Source: Oryzias latipes (taxonomy: Eukaryota > Chordata > Actinopteri > Beloniformes > Adrianichthyidae). Taken from it: DNA of 64,000 nucleotides. A program made the translations under genes and the position numbers. Shown here in pieces: positions 1-9,480 of the stretch. How positions within the stretch are numbered: the first letter of the stretch is position 1; each line of letters starts with the position of its first letter. The DNA lies in NCBI RefSeq assembly GCF_002234675.1, contig NC_019877.2:651001-715000 (forward strand), written 5' to 3'. The notes beneath the pieces were generated by a model. It was not told the DNA's origin. It searched no databases and was given only the letters and a program-made list of their open reading frames with translations.

Positions 1-519
1 TTAAAAACACAAAGCTCTTAACTTAAAAGCAGATAAAATAGTCATAAAAATTATTTAAAACAGAAAACACAAGACAACCACACACAGATGGGACCCAACC
101 CTCACCAGATTCTAAAATCCTACCACCCACTTCCCCCAGTAGAACCCTGAACAAAAACGAAGAACTGCAGCATACAGAAAAGTCTGGCTTGGTTCTGCTG
201 TGATGAAACAATATCATGGGGATCCATTTAATCAAAGGCCCTGCCCAACCATACGTCATAACAACAGCGCCCGCCCAGCTCAGGTTCACCCTTAAAAAAA
301 TTAAAAAATATAATTTTTTACATTTTTAGTATTTCTTCTTCTTATTTTTTTAATTGTCATTAAATTAAAAAAAAATGCTATTTAATAAAAATTTTTTTAA
401 TGTTGAATCTGTTTGGGTTCAAACCCTTTGAGGATAAAACGGACGATTTTAGATTGATCCCAAAGTGAAACGATAGAAAAAAGTCATGAAAGAGGATGGA
501 ATAAATGAATACATGAATA
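1..519. other. AT-rich intergenic DNA, nothing recognised
   Basis: AT-rich sequence with long A and T runs (about 295-400). The longest open frame is short and has no recognisable domain. I see no gene here. Confidence 0.5.
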
Positions 520-725
520 AAGGGGCGACTGTGGAGCAGCTGAAGGGCGGTCGACCTCTGATTGGAATATTGCAGGTTCAATTCCCATATGTCGAAGTGT
601 TCTTGGGCGAGACTCTGAAGACACCTCGCCTCTGGTGGACGGTTGGCGCCAGTGTTCAGCAGAGTGTGTGAATGAGTGAATGGGTCAGAGACTCTAACGT
701 GCTATATCAGTTTACACCATTTAAG
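520..725 (+). mobile_element. Diverged tRNA-derived fish SINE
   Basis: It matches along its length the better-preserved SINE at 2004-2282: a tRNA-like head with a B-box-like GGTTCAATTCC, the middle block with TGTCGAAGTGT, then GGTTGGCGCCAGTGT, ending near TTACACCATTTA. It is shorter and more mutated than the other two copies. An open frame across it is a SINE shadow, not a gene. Confidence 0.75.
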
Positions 726-1034
726 CTTTAAAAAATGAATGGATGAGATAATGAATGAGTAATGCAACCACAAGGGGGCAATACCCAGTGGTCTATTGTA
801 CCGGTCCCAAGTCTGAATAAATGCAGAGGGTTGTGTGAGAGCAAAAACCAAAGAAACATGTGAATCTCAAACACAGATGACTTCATGTATGTCTCACAAA
901 CTTCTCTGTATGTACGTGTCATCAAGATTCTGTTACATGGCCCCCACTCCTGTCACTCTACACCACGCACACTCTGGGCTCATAAACTCAGTCCCTTGAG
1001 ACGGATTGGACTCTAACATTCTGGAGCCGCTCCT
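726..1034. other. Intergenic DNA, nothing recognised
   Basis: About 300 bp with no domain-bearing frame, repeat or RNA signal that I can recognise. Confidence 0.4.
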
Positions 1035-1180
1035 GGAGAGAGCAGGCAGGTTAGTGGGGGCTTACTCCTGAACCCCCAGAGCAGCCCCCAAGTGTTGGAG
1101 TTCACCCTGGTTGACGGGAGGGTCATGCCCCTTCGCCTTTCTGTTGGCTCTGTAGGTCGGAAAATGAGTCAGGAGGTTGA
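1035..1180 (+). mobile_element. Fragment of RTE/Rex3-like LINE, endonuclease start
   Basis: The translation around 1092 reads VLEFTLVDGRVMPLRLSVG. This resembles the conserved start of the endonuclease domain of the abundant fish RTE (Rex3-type) LINEs. Only about 50 codons remain, with no catalytic residues. Further scraps of what looks like the same family lie at 25321-25600, 28240-28800 and 32077-32320. The clade is assigned from memory of the protein pattern. Confidence 0.5.
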
Positions 1181-1288
1181 GATGTATGAGGTCCACATCA
1201 GGTTCTGTAAGAACTTCACCGCCAATCTGATGCAGAGGAACCAGAAAGCTGTGAACCGGTCAGTCCACCTCTGAATGGCCAGGTTGAC

Positions 1289-2668
1289 ATGAATCTGGAT
1301 CAAACTGAAACGGAGGAAACTGACTTAGCAGAGATAGAGACCTTTCCTGAAGAGACTGAAGCCAAAGCTTCACTACCAGATTCTTTGGAGAATGTGTTTG
1401 AGGAGGCATCAGCCCAAACTGAAGAGTCAGAGCCAGAGCGGGCCTCAGAACAACAACCCACTGCAGATCCTCCCAAAAGACACAAGAGACCTGTGGAGAT
1501 GGACACCACAGAGTCGCCTCCCTCTAAACACCTGAGGATCTGCAAACCAGTCCCCATAAGGACACGTCTGGCCAAACACAGAGTGGAAGTCAACGCAAGA
1601 CTTAGTCAGAGGACATCAGACAAAACTGGCTTAGGACTTCCATGGACCTTCACTGACAGTGAGCCTGAAACTGAAGCTTCACTTCCAAATCCAGTCAGCA
1701 TAACCACACCTCCTTCCGACCCAGAGAGTGAGCCAGAATTAGATGCTTCTCCTCCACAAACATTGGAGAACATTTTTGAGGAGGTTCCAGTCCAAATGAA
1801 CACTGAACCATCCAACAATGAAAGGCAGGAAGTGGAAAGTTGGGACATTCTAATGAAGCAGTCGTGTCCCAACTTCTGGAAGAAGAAACCAACTGTTCCA
1901 GCCAATCAGAGCCCCCCAAAAAGCCAAAGGTCTCCCTCTGGAGAAGGTTCAAAAAGGATCTGACACCAGCAAGATGGAGGAACTACAAGAGTGACACTCC
2001 TGTACTCTTGGGCGGCTGTGGTGCAGCGGTAGGGCGGTCGACCCATGATCGTAAGATTGCAGGTTCAATTCCCGCCTTGCAAGCCCATGTGTCGAAGTGT
2101 CCTTGGGCAAGACACTGAACCCCATCTTGCCTCTGGTGGGAGGTTGGCGCCAGTGTTTGACAGCGGAGCCGCCGCCAGTGTGTGAATGTGTGTGTGCATG
2201 GGTGAATGGGACTGTGACTGTAAAGCGCTTTGGGCCTTCGTAAGAAGCACTATATAAGTATACGCCATTTACCATTTACCATCTCCTGTGTCGTCCCGGC
2301 TCAAAGCTCTCCAGAGATTTCAGAGGCAGCTGAAGATCTGCTTCCATAACTATCTGTGGACCATCAAGACAGAGACTCAGTGCTCGACTCTCAGTCTGGA
2401 TTGGCTGAATAGGAAATGTCTGAAGACAAAGAAAAGTCTGATGACAAAGACGAAGAAACATCAGATTACGAAGACAAGGAAACATAAGATGATGAAGACG
2501 AGGAGGAAATATCAGATCATGAAGATGAAACGTCAGCTGATGAAGATGTCAAGTGTACTGATCAATCTGAAGACACAAGTGGGCAGAAGATTTCCATGTG
2601 GAAAGAGATTTAAAAAGGTGCTCACGCCAGTGAGCAAACACCAGTTCAAAAGAAGATTAAAGAACTAA
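1289..2668 (+). pseudogene. Broken copy of an unidentified acidic multi-copy gene
   Basis: An open frame at 1289-1963 encodes a Glu/Pro/Ser-rich acidic protein (repeated EPE, ENVFEE and ENIFEEV blocks). A frame change near 1848 then leads into a basic block, SLWRRFKKDLTPARWRNYK. After the SINE at 2004-2282 the homology resumes with a long Asp/Glu/Ser tract (about 2417-2590), then a second basic block with the same FKK-LTP pattern and the end KRRLKN at 2668. Related copies at 33361-34940 and 51411-52960 show the intended frame: here a base is missing near 1848, a TAA interrupts the acidic tract near 2496, and the final basic block is out of frame. I do not recognise the protein. It may be the last exon(s) of a fish gene family or the cargo of a repeat. 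Confidence 0.55.
2004..2282 (+). mobile_element. tRNA-derived SINE with 7-bp target-site duplication
   Basis: The SINE starts with a tRNA-like head (TGGTGCAGCGGTAGGG and the B-box-like GGTTCAATTCC). It has a body containing TAAAGCGCTTTGGGCC and ends in repeats of CCATTTACCATTTA. CTCCTGT flanks it on both sides (1997-2003 and 2283-2289). The uninterrupted homologous site near 33748 has CTCCTGT only once, which confirms an insertion into the acidic pseudogene. Confidence 0.92.
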
Positions 2669-2830
2669 AACCCGGTTCCGGGTTGCGGAGAGGGCGCGTG
2701 GCGTGCCTCTCGCGGATACAACTATCTTTAAATTACTTTAAAAGTTGATTTTCTCCAAAAAAGAGAGCTGACCCTGGCCCCTAAAAAAACCCAGGAATAC
2801 GAAGACCTCAAAAAGACTCTATTTTTTTTT
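2669..2830. other. Short unassigned spacer
   Basis: Unassigned sequence ending in a T run (about 2821-2831) that abuts the inverted repeat. Confidence 0.4.
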
Positions 2831-3051
2831 TAACTTGTCCTGTCCAACAGCTGGGCAGGCAGATGAGAGCTGAGGTCCTCTTGTGTTGGACATATTTTAC
2901 TTTAACAAGAGGGGTTATTAATCTTCATAAAAACCAGAGGTATGTCTGAATAAACCCCTTTTTTAATTAAAGCCAAACTTTATTAATTTCAACCATGTTT
3001 GAAAATCTTGGGTGTTGGACCGGACGGAAAAGGAAAGAAGGGAAGAAAAAG
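2831..3051 (-). repeat. Left arm of a ~220-bp inverted repeat (partner 13067-13286)
   Basis: The sequence is nearly the reverse complement of 13067-13286, including the blocks around GTGTTGGACCGGACGG and CAGCTGGGCAGGCAG. The outer edge of this arm carries a T run, and the outer edge of the right arm carries an A run. This suggests two retroposed 3' ends in opposite orientation rather than the termini of one DNA transposon. Confidence 0.85.
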
Positions 3052-5522
3052 GAGGGATGTTAGAGAGAGGGGGGGTAGGAGGGTGATAATAGAAGGGGAG
3101 GGGGGATAAGACCATGAAGCAGCATAAAGCAACAAGTTTACTGGTTGTTTATCATTACGGTAAGGTTCTAATGTAGTACCAAAAAGGGCGGGGCCTGTCC
3201 ACACACACACTCAAATGTTGTCAACACACCTGTTAGCTGCAAAAATGTCCACATGTCGACATGTACACAAAACATATAGTGTTCACACGCATACTTATGC
3301 CTTAAAACCAATTAGTGTGAAATATTTCAGTCATTCAATCATGCAAACTGGTAGTGCAAAGGTGAGCTAACACCTGTGCCCAGGTGAGTGTTTATGTTCT
3401 TCTAAAATGGATGGTGGAACGTGAAAAGAAGGAGGGAGAGTGCCCAGCCATCCCCACCCCAAGACCCCCACTGCAGCAGCAGGGCCAGCCGTAATCCCCC
3501 CAACGCCACACGGGAACAGGCAGGGAACAACCGCCCCCCGGGCGACCAAGACCGCCACCCAGGCCAGGGCCAGCAGGACCGCCGCGAGGCCCCCAGAGCC
3601 AGAGAGCAGGGAGGCACGGAGGGAAAGAGAGCGCCGCCCCAGCCCAACCAGGAGAGCAGCCCCCCCGCCGCGCCGGGAGAGCCCAACACAGGGCCCCACC
3701 GGAGAAGGACGCCCACAGCCCCAGACGAGCACCCCACCACCACCCAGCAGTTCCGGGCATCCCCCCGCCCCAACCCCAGGTACGGGCCAGGACCCCCCAA
3801 GGTAGACCCACTCCGCACTCCAGACAGCCACCCACCCGGCCCGCGGTTGGTCCAGGGAGGAGCAAGGCAAGGGCCCGCCGCCCCCTGCCCAGGAGGGGGG
3901 GAAGCCCCGGGGAAAAAAGGGGGCCCACAATGGGTGTTGTAAATATGGCCCGACCAGGCTCGGTCGGGAAATTGTGTTCACACAATCCTTTTCACAATAG
4001 TTGGAAATTTGGCGGGGCCCAGCGCTCAGGGGCAAGGACCCACCCCCCAGGGACACGAACACCCCCGGCTCAGGTGTAATGGAAACCCCCCCACCGTGCG
4101 GATAGAGCACCGCCGGGCCCAGGAAGCCGGCACCCAGGGGACACGGCCGCCGTTGCCAAGGGCCCCGCACCCCCCACCAGGGAAGGAGTAGGGGACAGAT
4201 GGTCCTAGGTCCCACCTTCTTTGCAAAATGTGTGTTTGTGTATGTGTGTTTGAGAGGGTGTGTGTGTGCATGTGTGTGTGTTTATGTTGGAATGTATATA
4301 TTGAGGGGGGATGGATGTGTGTACTAAGGGGGGGTGCAGTTAAAATTGGCAGGTAGGGCACTAAGGGGACATCTACTGATTACTCACAGTGATGTCCCCT
4401 CACCCTCCCCACCAAGGGGCCCTAAATGTCTAAGGTGCGGTTAAAATTGGCGGGTAGGGTGCTAGGAGGACATCTGCTGCTTGCTGGCAGTGATGTCCAA
4501 GCACACCCCCTACCAAGGACCCTACATGTCTAAGGTGCAAATAAAACCGAAAGAGGGGGGGCCCATTTCATACGGAAACCAAAGGAGGGGGGCCACTGCC
4601 AAGTAGCCCCCCCCAAGGCGCATTGCAGGCTAAACCTTCCACCCCTTCACCCTAATATGAGGTTATGTGAGGAAGGGGGTAAGTTGGGGACAGCTGGTAG
4701 ACTGTCCCCCGGTGGTCAAACAGCTGTACCCCCAGCCCCCCCCCCCAGCAAAGGGGCCAGGCCCACCCAGCCCACGGGCCCCACCCCCGGAGGCGCCGAC
4801 ACCCCAGGCCCAGCACCACCCACCCCACAGAGAGAGAGAGGAGCCAAAAAGCGCCGCTCCCCCCCCCGGAGCAAGCCCAAGCCCCCCCCCCCAAGTGCCG
4901 GCCCTAGAAAAGCTCTGGTCAGGCCTCGACGGGACCGAAGCAGCCAACCGGCCGGGACAACCGCCGATTGCCTCAGCGGAAACCCCGACCCGTCAATCCC
5001 CCCCGCCCCGTACCAATAGTGGCCCCCCCTCCCCCCCAGAATGCCCCCCCACAGGACAGGGCCGACAAGCCCCCCACCCCACCCCAGACCCCGCAGCCGA
5101 AGCGGATGACACCCAGAGCGACCGGGGGCCCCGAGAGGGTTGTCCCGTCTCGTCCCAGAGCCAGGGAAGGGCCGATCCCAGCCCCAGGTGCAGATGGGCA
5201 GCCCATCCAGCGCCGCTGCCACCCCCCCCCCCCCCCCCCCCGAGCAGGGCCCCCCGCCAACCCCCCCAGCACAGGCAAAGAGACCACCCCCCCAAGCCAA
5301 GCCAGACCACCACGCCACACCCACGCCCAGAGGATCACGCAGCGCCCCAGCCCGCCCCACTCAGGCACCGGACCCAACCCCCCGACCAACGGAGCCCCCA
5401 CCACCCCCCGCCAGGCACTGGAGGCCCCGAACCACGGCAGAAGGGCAAGGAGCAGCGACGACCAGGCCCCCCCAACCCCTAAGTCATGAAGTCAGCTATG
5501 GGAGACCAAAGAGACTGAATTC
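3052..5522 (+). other. C-rich low-complexity tract upstream of the L1-like ORF
   Basis: This is 2.5 kb of very GC-rich DNA with C-rich runs on the plus strand (for example near 4735, 4860, 5030 and 5221). The overlapping proline-rich and glycine-rich open frames are composition artefacts. A (TG)n stretch lies at about 4225-4285. It directly precedes the L1/Tx1 ORF, so it may be that element's 5' region joined by an internal deletion that removed ORF1 and the endonuclease start; that is inference. No domain was seen. Confidence 0.5.
4336..4536 (+). repeat. Two ~101-bp tandem units inside the C-rich tract
   Basis: Units start at about 4336 and 4437. Both begin with a variant of GTTAAAATTGGC and end in ATGTCTAAGGTGC, with a shared CAGTGATGTCC core. 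A third start at 4537 is truncated. It resembles the promoter-like tandem repeats seen in 5' UTRs of some non-LTR elements. Confidence 0.7.
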
Positions 5523-7653
5523 TTTCAAAGTTACTTGAAGCTCCAATATCCATCCAATTATAATCAGTGATCATGCACCAGTCTCTGTAAATATTTCTAG
5601 GGAAATATCCACACCCTCAGGTACAACCTGGAGGTTTAATACGTCTCTGTTAAAGGACCAGGAATTTCTTGAATTCTTTAAAAAAGAGTGGGCAAGCTTC
5701 TTAGACTTCAACAATACTCCAGACATCTCACCGTGCATTCTGTGGGAAACAGCAAAGGCAGTCATGAGAGGGAAAATCATTTCTTATTCAACGCACAAAA
5801 AACGCAAAGAGAAAGCAGATTTATTAGAATTAGAAAATAAAATCAAAACCCTGGGGACTGCTTATGCTGCTTCTGCACAGGAACACATTCTGGGAGATCT
5901 GAAAAATTTAAAGCTGCACTTAAATGACATCATTAATAAACAAACACAATTTCAAATACAAAGGCTATGACTTGAAAGATTTGAAAACTCTAATAAATCT
6001 GGCAAATTTCTGGCTAATCAGCTTAAAATTAATAGAGAAAAATCATCAATCACCTCTATTACGGACCAAACAGGAAATGTCACTCATGACCCGGTCAAAA
6101 TTAATAACGCATTTGAAAACTTTTATAAAAACTTGTACACATCACAGATAAATCCGTCAGAGCGAAGTATTGACTCATTTCTTAATAATGTAAACCTACC
6201 CAGGTTAAATGAGGATCAAATCACAAACTTAGACTCTCCGCTCTCGTTGTCTGAACTTCATGAAGCTATGTTACTTATGCCTAATGGTAAAGCACCAGGG
6301 CCTGACGGCTTTCCTGCTGAGTTTTATAAAGAATTCTGGGAACAGCTGGCACGTACGTGTTATGAAACGGTCACATCTATCAATGAAAGACAATCACTAC
6401 CACCTAACATGAACTCAGCCAACATAATCCTTCTTCTAAAACCAGACAAAGATCCCAATAGTCGTTCAAGCTATCCCCCTATTTCTCTAATCAATGCAGA
6501 TGTAAAAATTATCTGCAAAGCACTAGCACAGAGAATAGAAAAAATCACTCCTCACATAATTGACTTCGACCAAACAGGATTCAATTTAGGCAGACACTCG
6601 GATGAAAATCTCCGAAGACTTGTTAATATAATAGACTTTGCCACCATTAAAAACCAGGAAATGACGGTACTATCACTGGATGCTGAAAAAGCTTTTGACA
6701 GAGTAAACTGGAAGTTCCTTATTGCTGCCCTCCATAAGTTTGGTTTTGGAGAATCATTCATCAAATGGATCAAATTATTATATCACAACCCCAATGCATC
6801 AGTTAGAACTAATAAACAGACTTCAAACAGGTTATTTTTTGGAAGAGGAACCAGACAGGGTTGCCCACTCTCTCCTTCTCTTTTTGCTATATTTATTGAG
6901 CCTCTAGCTGCAGCAATAAGACAGGATGAGAGCATTAAAGGAATTGAAACCAAACACAGCCATCATAAAATTAGTCTCTATGCAGATGACATATTACTGT
7001 TTTTAAGTAATTTACATTCTGTAAATGTAACGGCAACAATCATTAATGAATTCTCCTCTATATCAGACTATTCCATTAATTGGAATAAGTCTGTTTTATT
7101 ACCACTGAACAATAATGTGGAGCAAAGACTCACAATACCAGTTAAATCAGGAAATATCAAATATCTAGGTATCAATTTTTACCCCAAACTATCAGAACTG
7201 GTGCAGCTAAACCACACCCCATTACTGAAAAACATACAGGACGATCTAACACGCTGGACCAACCTGCCTTTGTCCCTTATGGGCAAGGTAGCCACGGTTA
7301 AAATGAAAATCTTACCCAAAGTTAATTATCTCTTCTCAATGATTCCCACACAACCGCCATTAAAATGGTTCAAAACATTAGACTCATCCATATCAAGCTT
7401 TTTATGGAACAATAAACCTGCAAGAATTAGTCTAAAAACTTTAAAATCAGCAAAAAGCTGTGGAGGATTAGAATTACCTAACTTCCACAATTACTTTCTT
7501 GCAAATAGATTACAATACATCTTAAAATGGTTAAAAAATAATCCAGAAACCAACTTATGGTTAGACTTGGAACAGGCGTTATGTGGAAAGATCAACCTGT
7601 CAGATCTTCCATTTATTAGCCAAACAGTTAAAAAACAGGATTGTGTCAAAAGT
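5523..7653 (+). mobile_element. Truncated L1/Tx1-like LINE, ORF2 (endonuclease end plus RT)
   Basis: One reading frame runs from about 5545 to 7653 and is broken only by a TGA at 5968-5970. It opens with the last endonuclease motif (IISDHAPV, 5557 onward). The RT domain follows: GKAPGPDGFPAEFY near 6289, LSLDAEKAFDRVNW near 6668, TRQGCPLSPSLF near 6853 and the catalytic YADD at 6979-6990, then the thumb and downstream region. ORF1, most of the endonuclease and the 3' UTR are missing. The frame runs straight into the 348-bp tandem repeat at 7654, so the element is cut at both ends and cannot move by itself. The clade rests on the RT pattern; the family knowledge is that such RTs work by target-primed reverse transcription. 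Confidence 0.85.
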
Positions 7654-8495
7654 ATTTCAGTCAGACAACTCTTGCAGTAAGAAATATTTATTTGACATTT
7701 TCCACATTCTTTAAGTTGGCATTCACATCTTTTCGTTTGGCATAAGGCTCCGTTCAATTCCATGAGAAATTTCCATAACACTTTCGGGTAACAAAACCCC
7801 CCCTTTACGGAGCCCACAGGTGGAAGCCGGGGAGGAGGGTGGGGCGAAGAATGAGCGCTGAAGGTAAGAAAGAGAATGAACGACTGCGCACCTGGGCTTA
7901 AATAGGACGCTGAGCAGGTGAGTTAATTGACTGAACCGCCCTAGGGTATTTACCTGTAAAAACACTGCAGCGAGTATCTGCCCGAAATACGATAAATCGT
8001 CATTTCAGTCAGACAACTCTTGCAGTAAGAAATATTTATTTGACATTTTCCACATTCTTTAAGTTGGCATTCACATCTTTTCGTTTGGCATAAGGCTCCG
8101 TTCAATTCCATGAGAAATTTCCATAACACTTTTGGGTAACAAAACCCCCCCTTTACGGAGCCCACAGGTGGAAGCCAGGGAGGAGGGTGGATTGAAGAAT
8201 GAGCGCTGAAGGTAAGAAAGAGAATGAACGACTGCGCACCTGGGCTTAAATAGGACGCTGAGCAGGTGAGTTAATTGACTGAACCGCCCTAGGGTATTTA
8301 CCTGTAAAAACACTGCAGCGAGTATCTGCCCAAAATACGATAAATCGTCATTTCAGTCAGACAACTCTTGCAGTAAGAAATATTTTTGACATTTTCCACA
8401 TTCTTTAAGTTGGCATTCACATCTTTTCGTTTGGCATAAGGCTCCGTTCAATTCCATGAGAAATTTCCATAACACTTTCGGGTAACAAAACCCCC
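7654..8495 (-). repeat. 348-bp LTR-like unit in 2.4 head-to-tail copies
   Basis: ATTTCAGTCAGACAACTC starts at 7654, 8002 and 8350, giving an exact period of 348 bp; the third copy stops near 8495. Read on the minus strand, each full unit has a TATTTAAG box and, about 200 bp later, AATAAA just before the unit end, the usual order of an LTR or promoter-bearing pLTR. I see no clean TG...CA ends. Shortened copies lie at 35037-35190 and 53057-53210, always next to the 86-bp satellite. Confidence 0.8.
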
Positions 8496-8605
8496 AACAC
8501 TAAAATCATCCAGAAGCAGAAAAATGTGAATGTATAATCAGTATGTAATAAAATGGGGTGTGTTTTCGGCAGCATTCCATTTTCATTTCATTTCCCAGTA
8601 TGACT

Positions 8606-8858
8606 GCTATGTGTGACCCAGCACCATTGACCGTTTGGGCCGCCCCCGTTCGAGTACAGCGCCACGAAGGGAACATGCTATCTAGTGGATCTGCTATGTG
8701 TGACCCGGCACCATTGACCGTTTGGGCCGCCCCCGTTCGAGTACAGCGCCACGTAGGGAACATGCTATCTAGTGGATCTGCTATGTGTGACCCGGCACCA
8801 TTGACCGTTTGGGCCGCCCCCGTTCGAGTACAGCGCCACGATGGGAACATGCTATCTA
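8606..8858. repeat. 87-bp satellite, three units
   Basis: Units start with GCTATGTGTGACCC at 8606, 8693 and 8780 and carry CCATTGACCGTTTGGGCCGC and CAGCGCCACG. The other arrays use a nearly identical 86-bp unit with one T fewer. The open frames on both strands are repeats of the unit, not genes. Confidence 0.93.
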
Positions 8859-9154
8859 AAATGGTAAAATGGTAAATGGCGTATACTTATATAGCGCTTT
8901 CTACCTTCTTACGAAGGCCCAAAGCGCTTTACAGTCACAGTCCCATTCACCCATGCACACACACATTCACACACACATTCACACACTGATGGCGGCTCCG
9001 CTGCCGAACACATTGGCGCCAACCTCCCACCAGAGGCAAGGTGGGGTTCAGTGTCTTGCCCAAGGACACTTCGACACATGGGAGTGCAAGGCGGGATTCG
9101 AACCTGCAATCTTACGATCATGGGTCGACCGCCCTACCGCTGCACCACGGCCAG
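8859..9154 (-). mobile_element. tRNA-derived SINE inserted in the satellite
   Basis: It is the reverse complement of the SINE at 2004-2282, with the tRNA-like head at the right end (TGCACCACGG) and the tail at the left. It interrupts a satellite unit and is flanked by ATCTA on both sides (8854-8858 and 9155-9159). Confidence 0.9.
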
Positions 9155-9480
9155 ATCTAGTGGATCTGCTATGTGTGACCCGGCACCATTGACTGTTGGG
9201 CCGCCCCCGTTCGAGTACAGCGCCACGAAGGGAACATGCTATCTAGTGGATTTGCTATGTGTGACCCGGCACCATTGACCGTTGGGCCGCCCCCGTTCGA
9301 GTACAGCGCCACGAAGGGGACATGCTATCTAGTGGATCTACTATGTGTGACCCGGCACCATTGACCGTTGGGCTGCTCCCATTCGAGTACAGCGCCACGA
9401 AGGGAGCATACTATCTAGTGGATCTGCTATGTGTGACCCGGCACCATTGACCGTTAGGCCGCTCCCGTTCGTGGAAACCA
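9155..9480. repeat. 86-bp satellite, about four units, continued
   Basis: The array continues after the SINE. The last unit is aberrant and changes after CGTTCGTGGAAACCACTA into the AT-rich segment. The same transition occurs at 56050-56070, so the satellite/segment border is shared between the two loci. Confidence 0.9.

Noticed and set aside
3367..5538. Many long proline-rich and glycine-rich open frames on both strands
   Set aside because: They overlap in several frames over a C-rich low-complexity tract, a composition effect with no domain or codon signal.
8506..9278. Frames with a repeated MCDPAPLTVWAAPVRVQRH pattern
   Set aside because: They are translations of the 86/87-bp satellite in both orientations; the period is not constant in frame and no start context is conserved.
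8606..9480. CRISPR-like regular repeat array
   Set aside because: Units are contiguous 86/87-bp satellite monomers without unique spacers, in clearly eukaryotic DNA.
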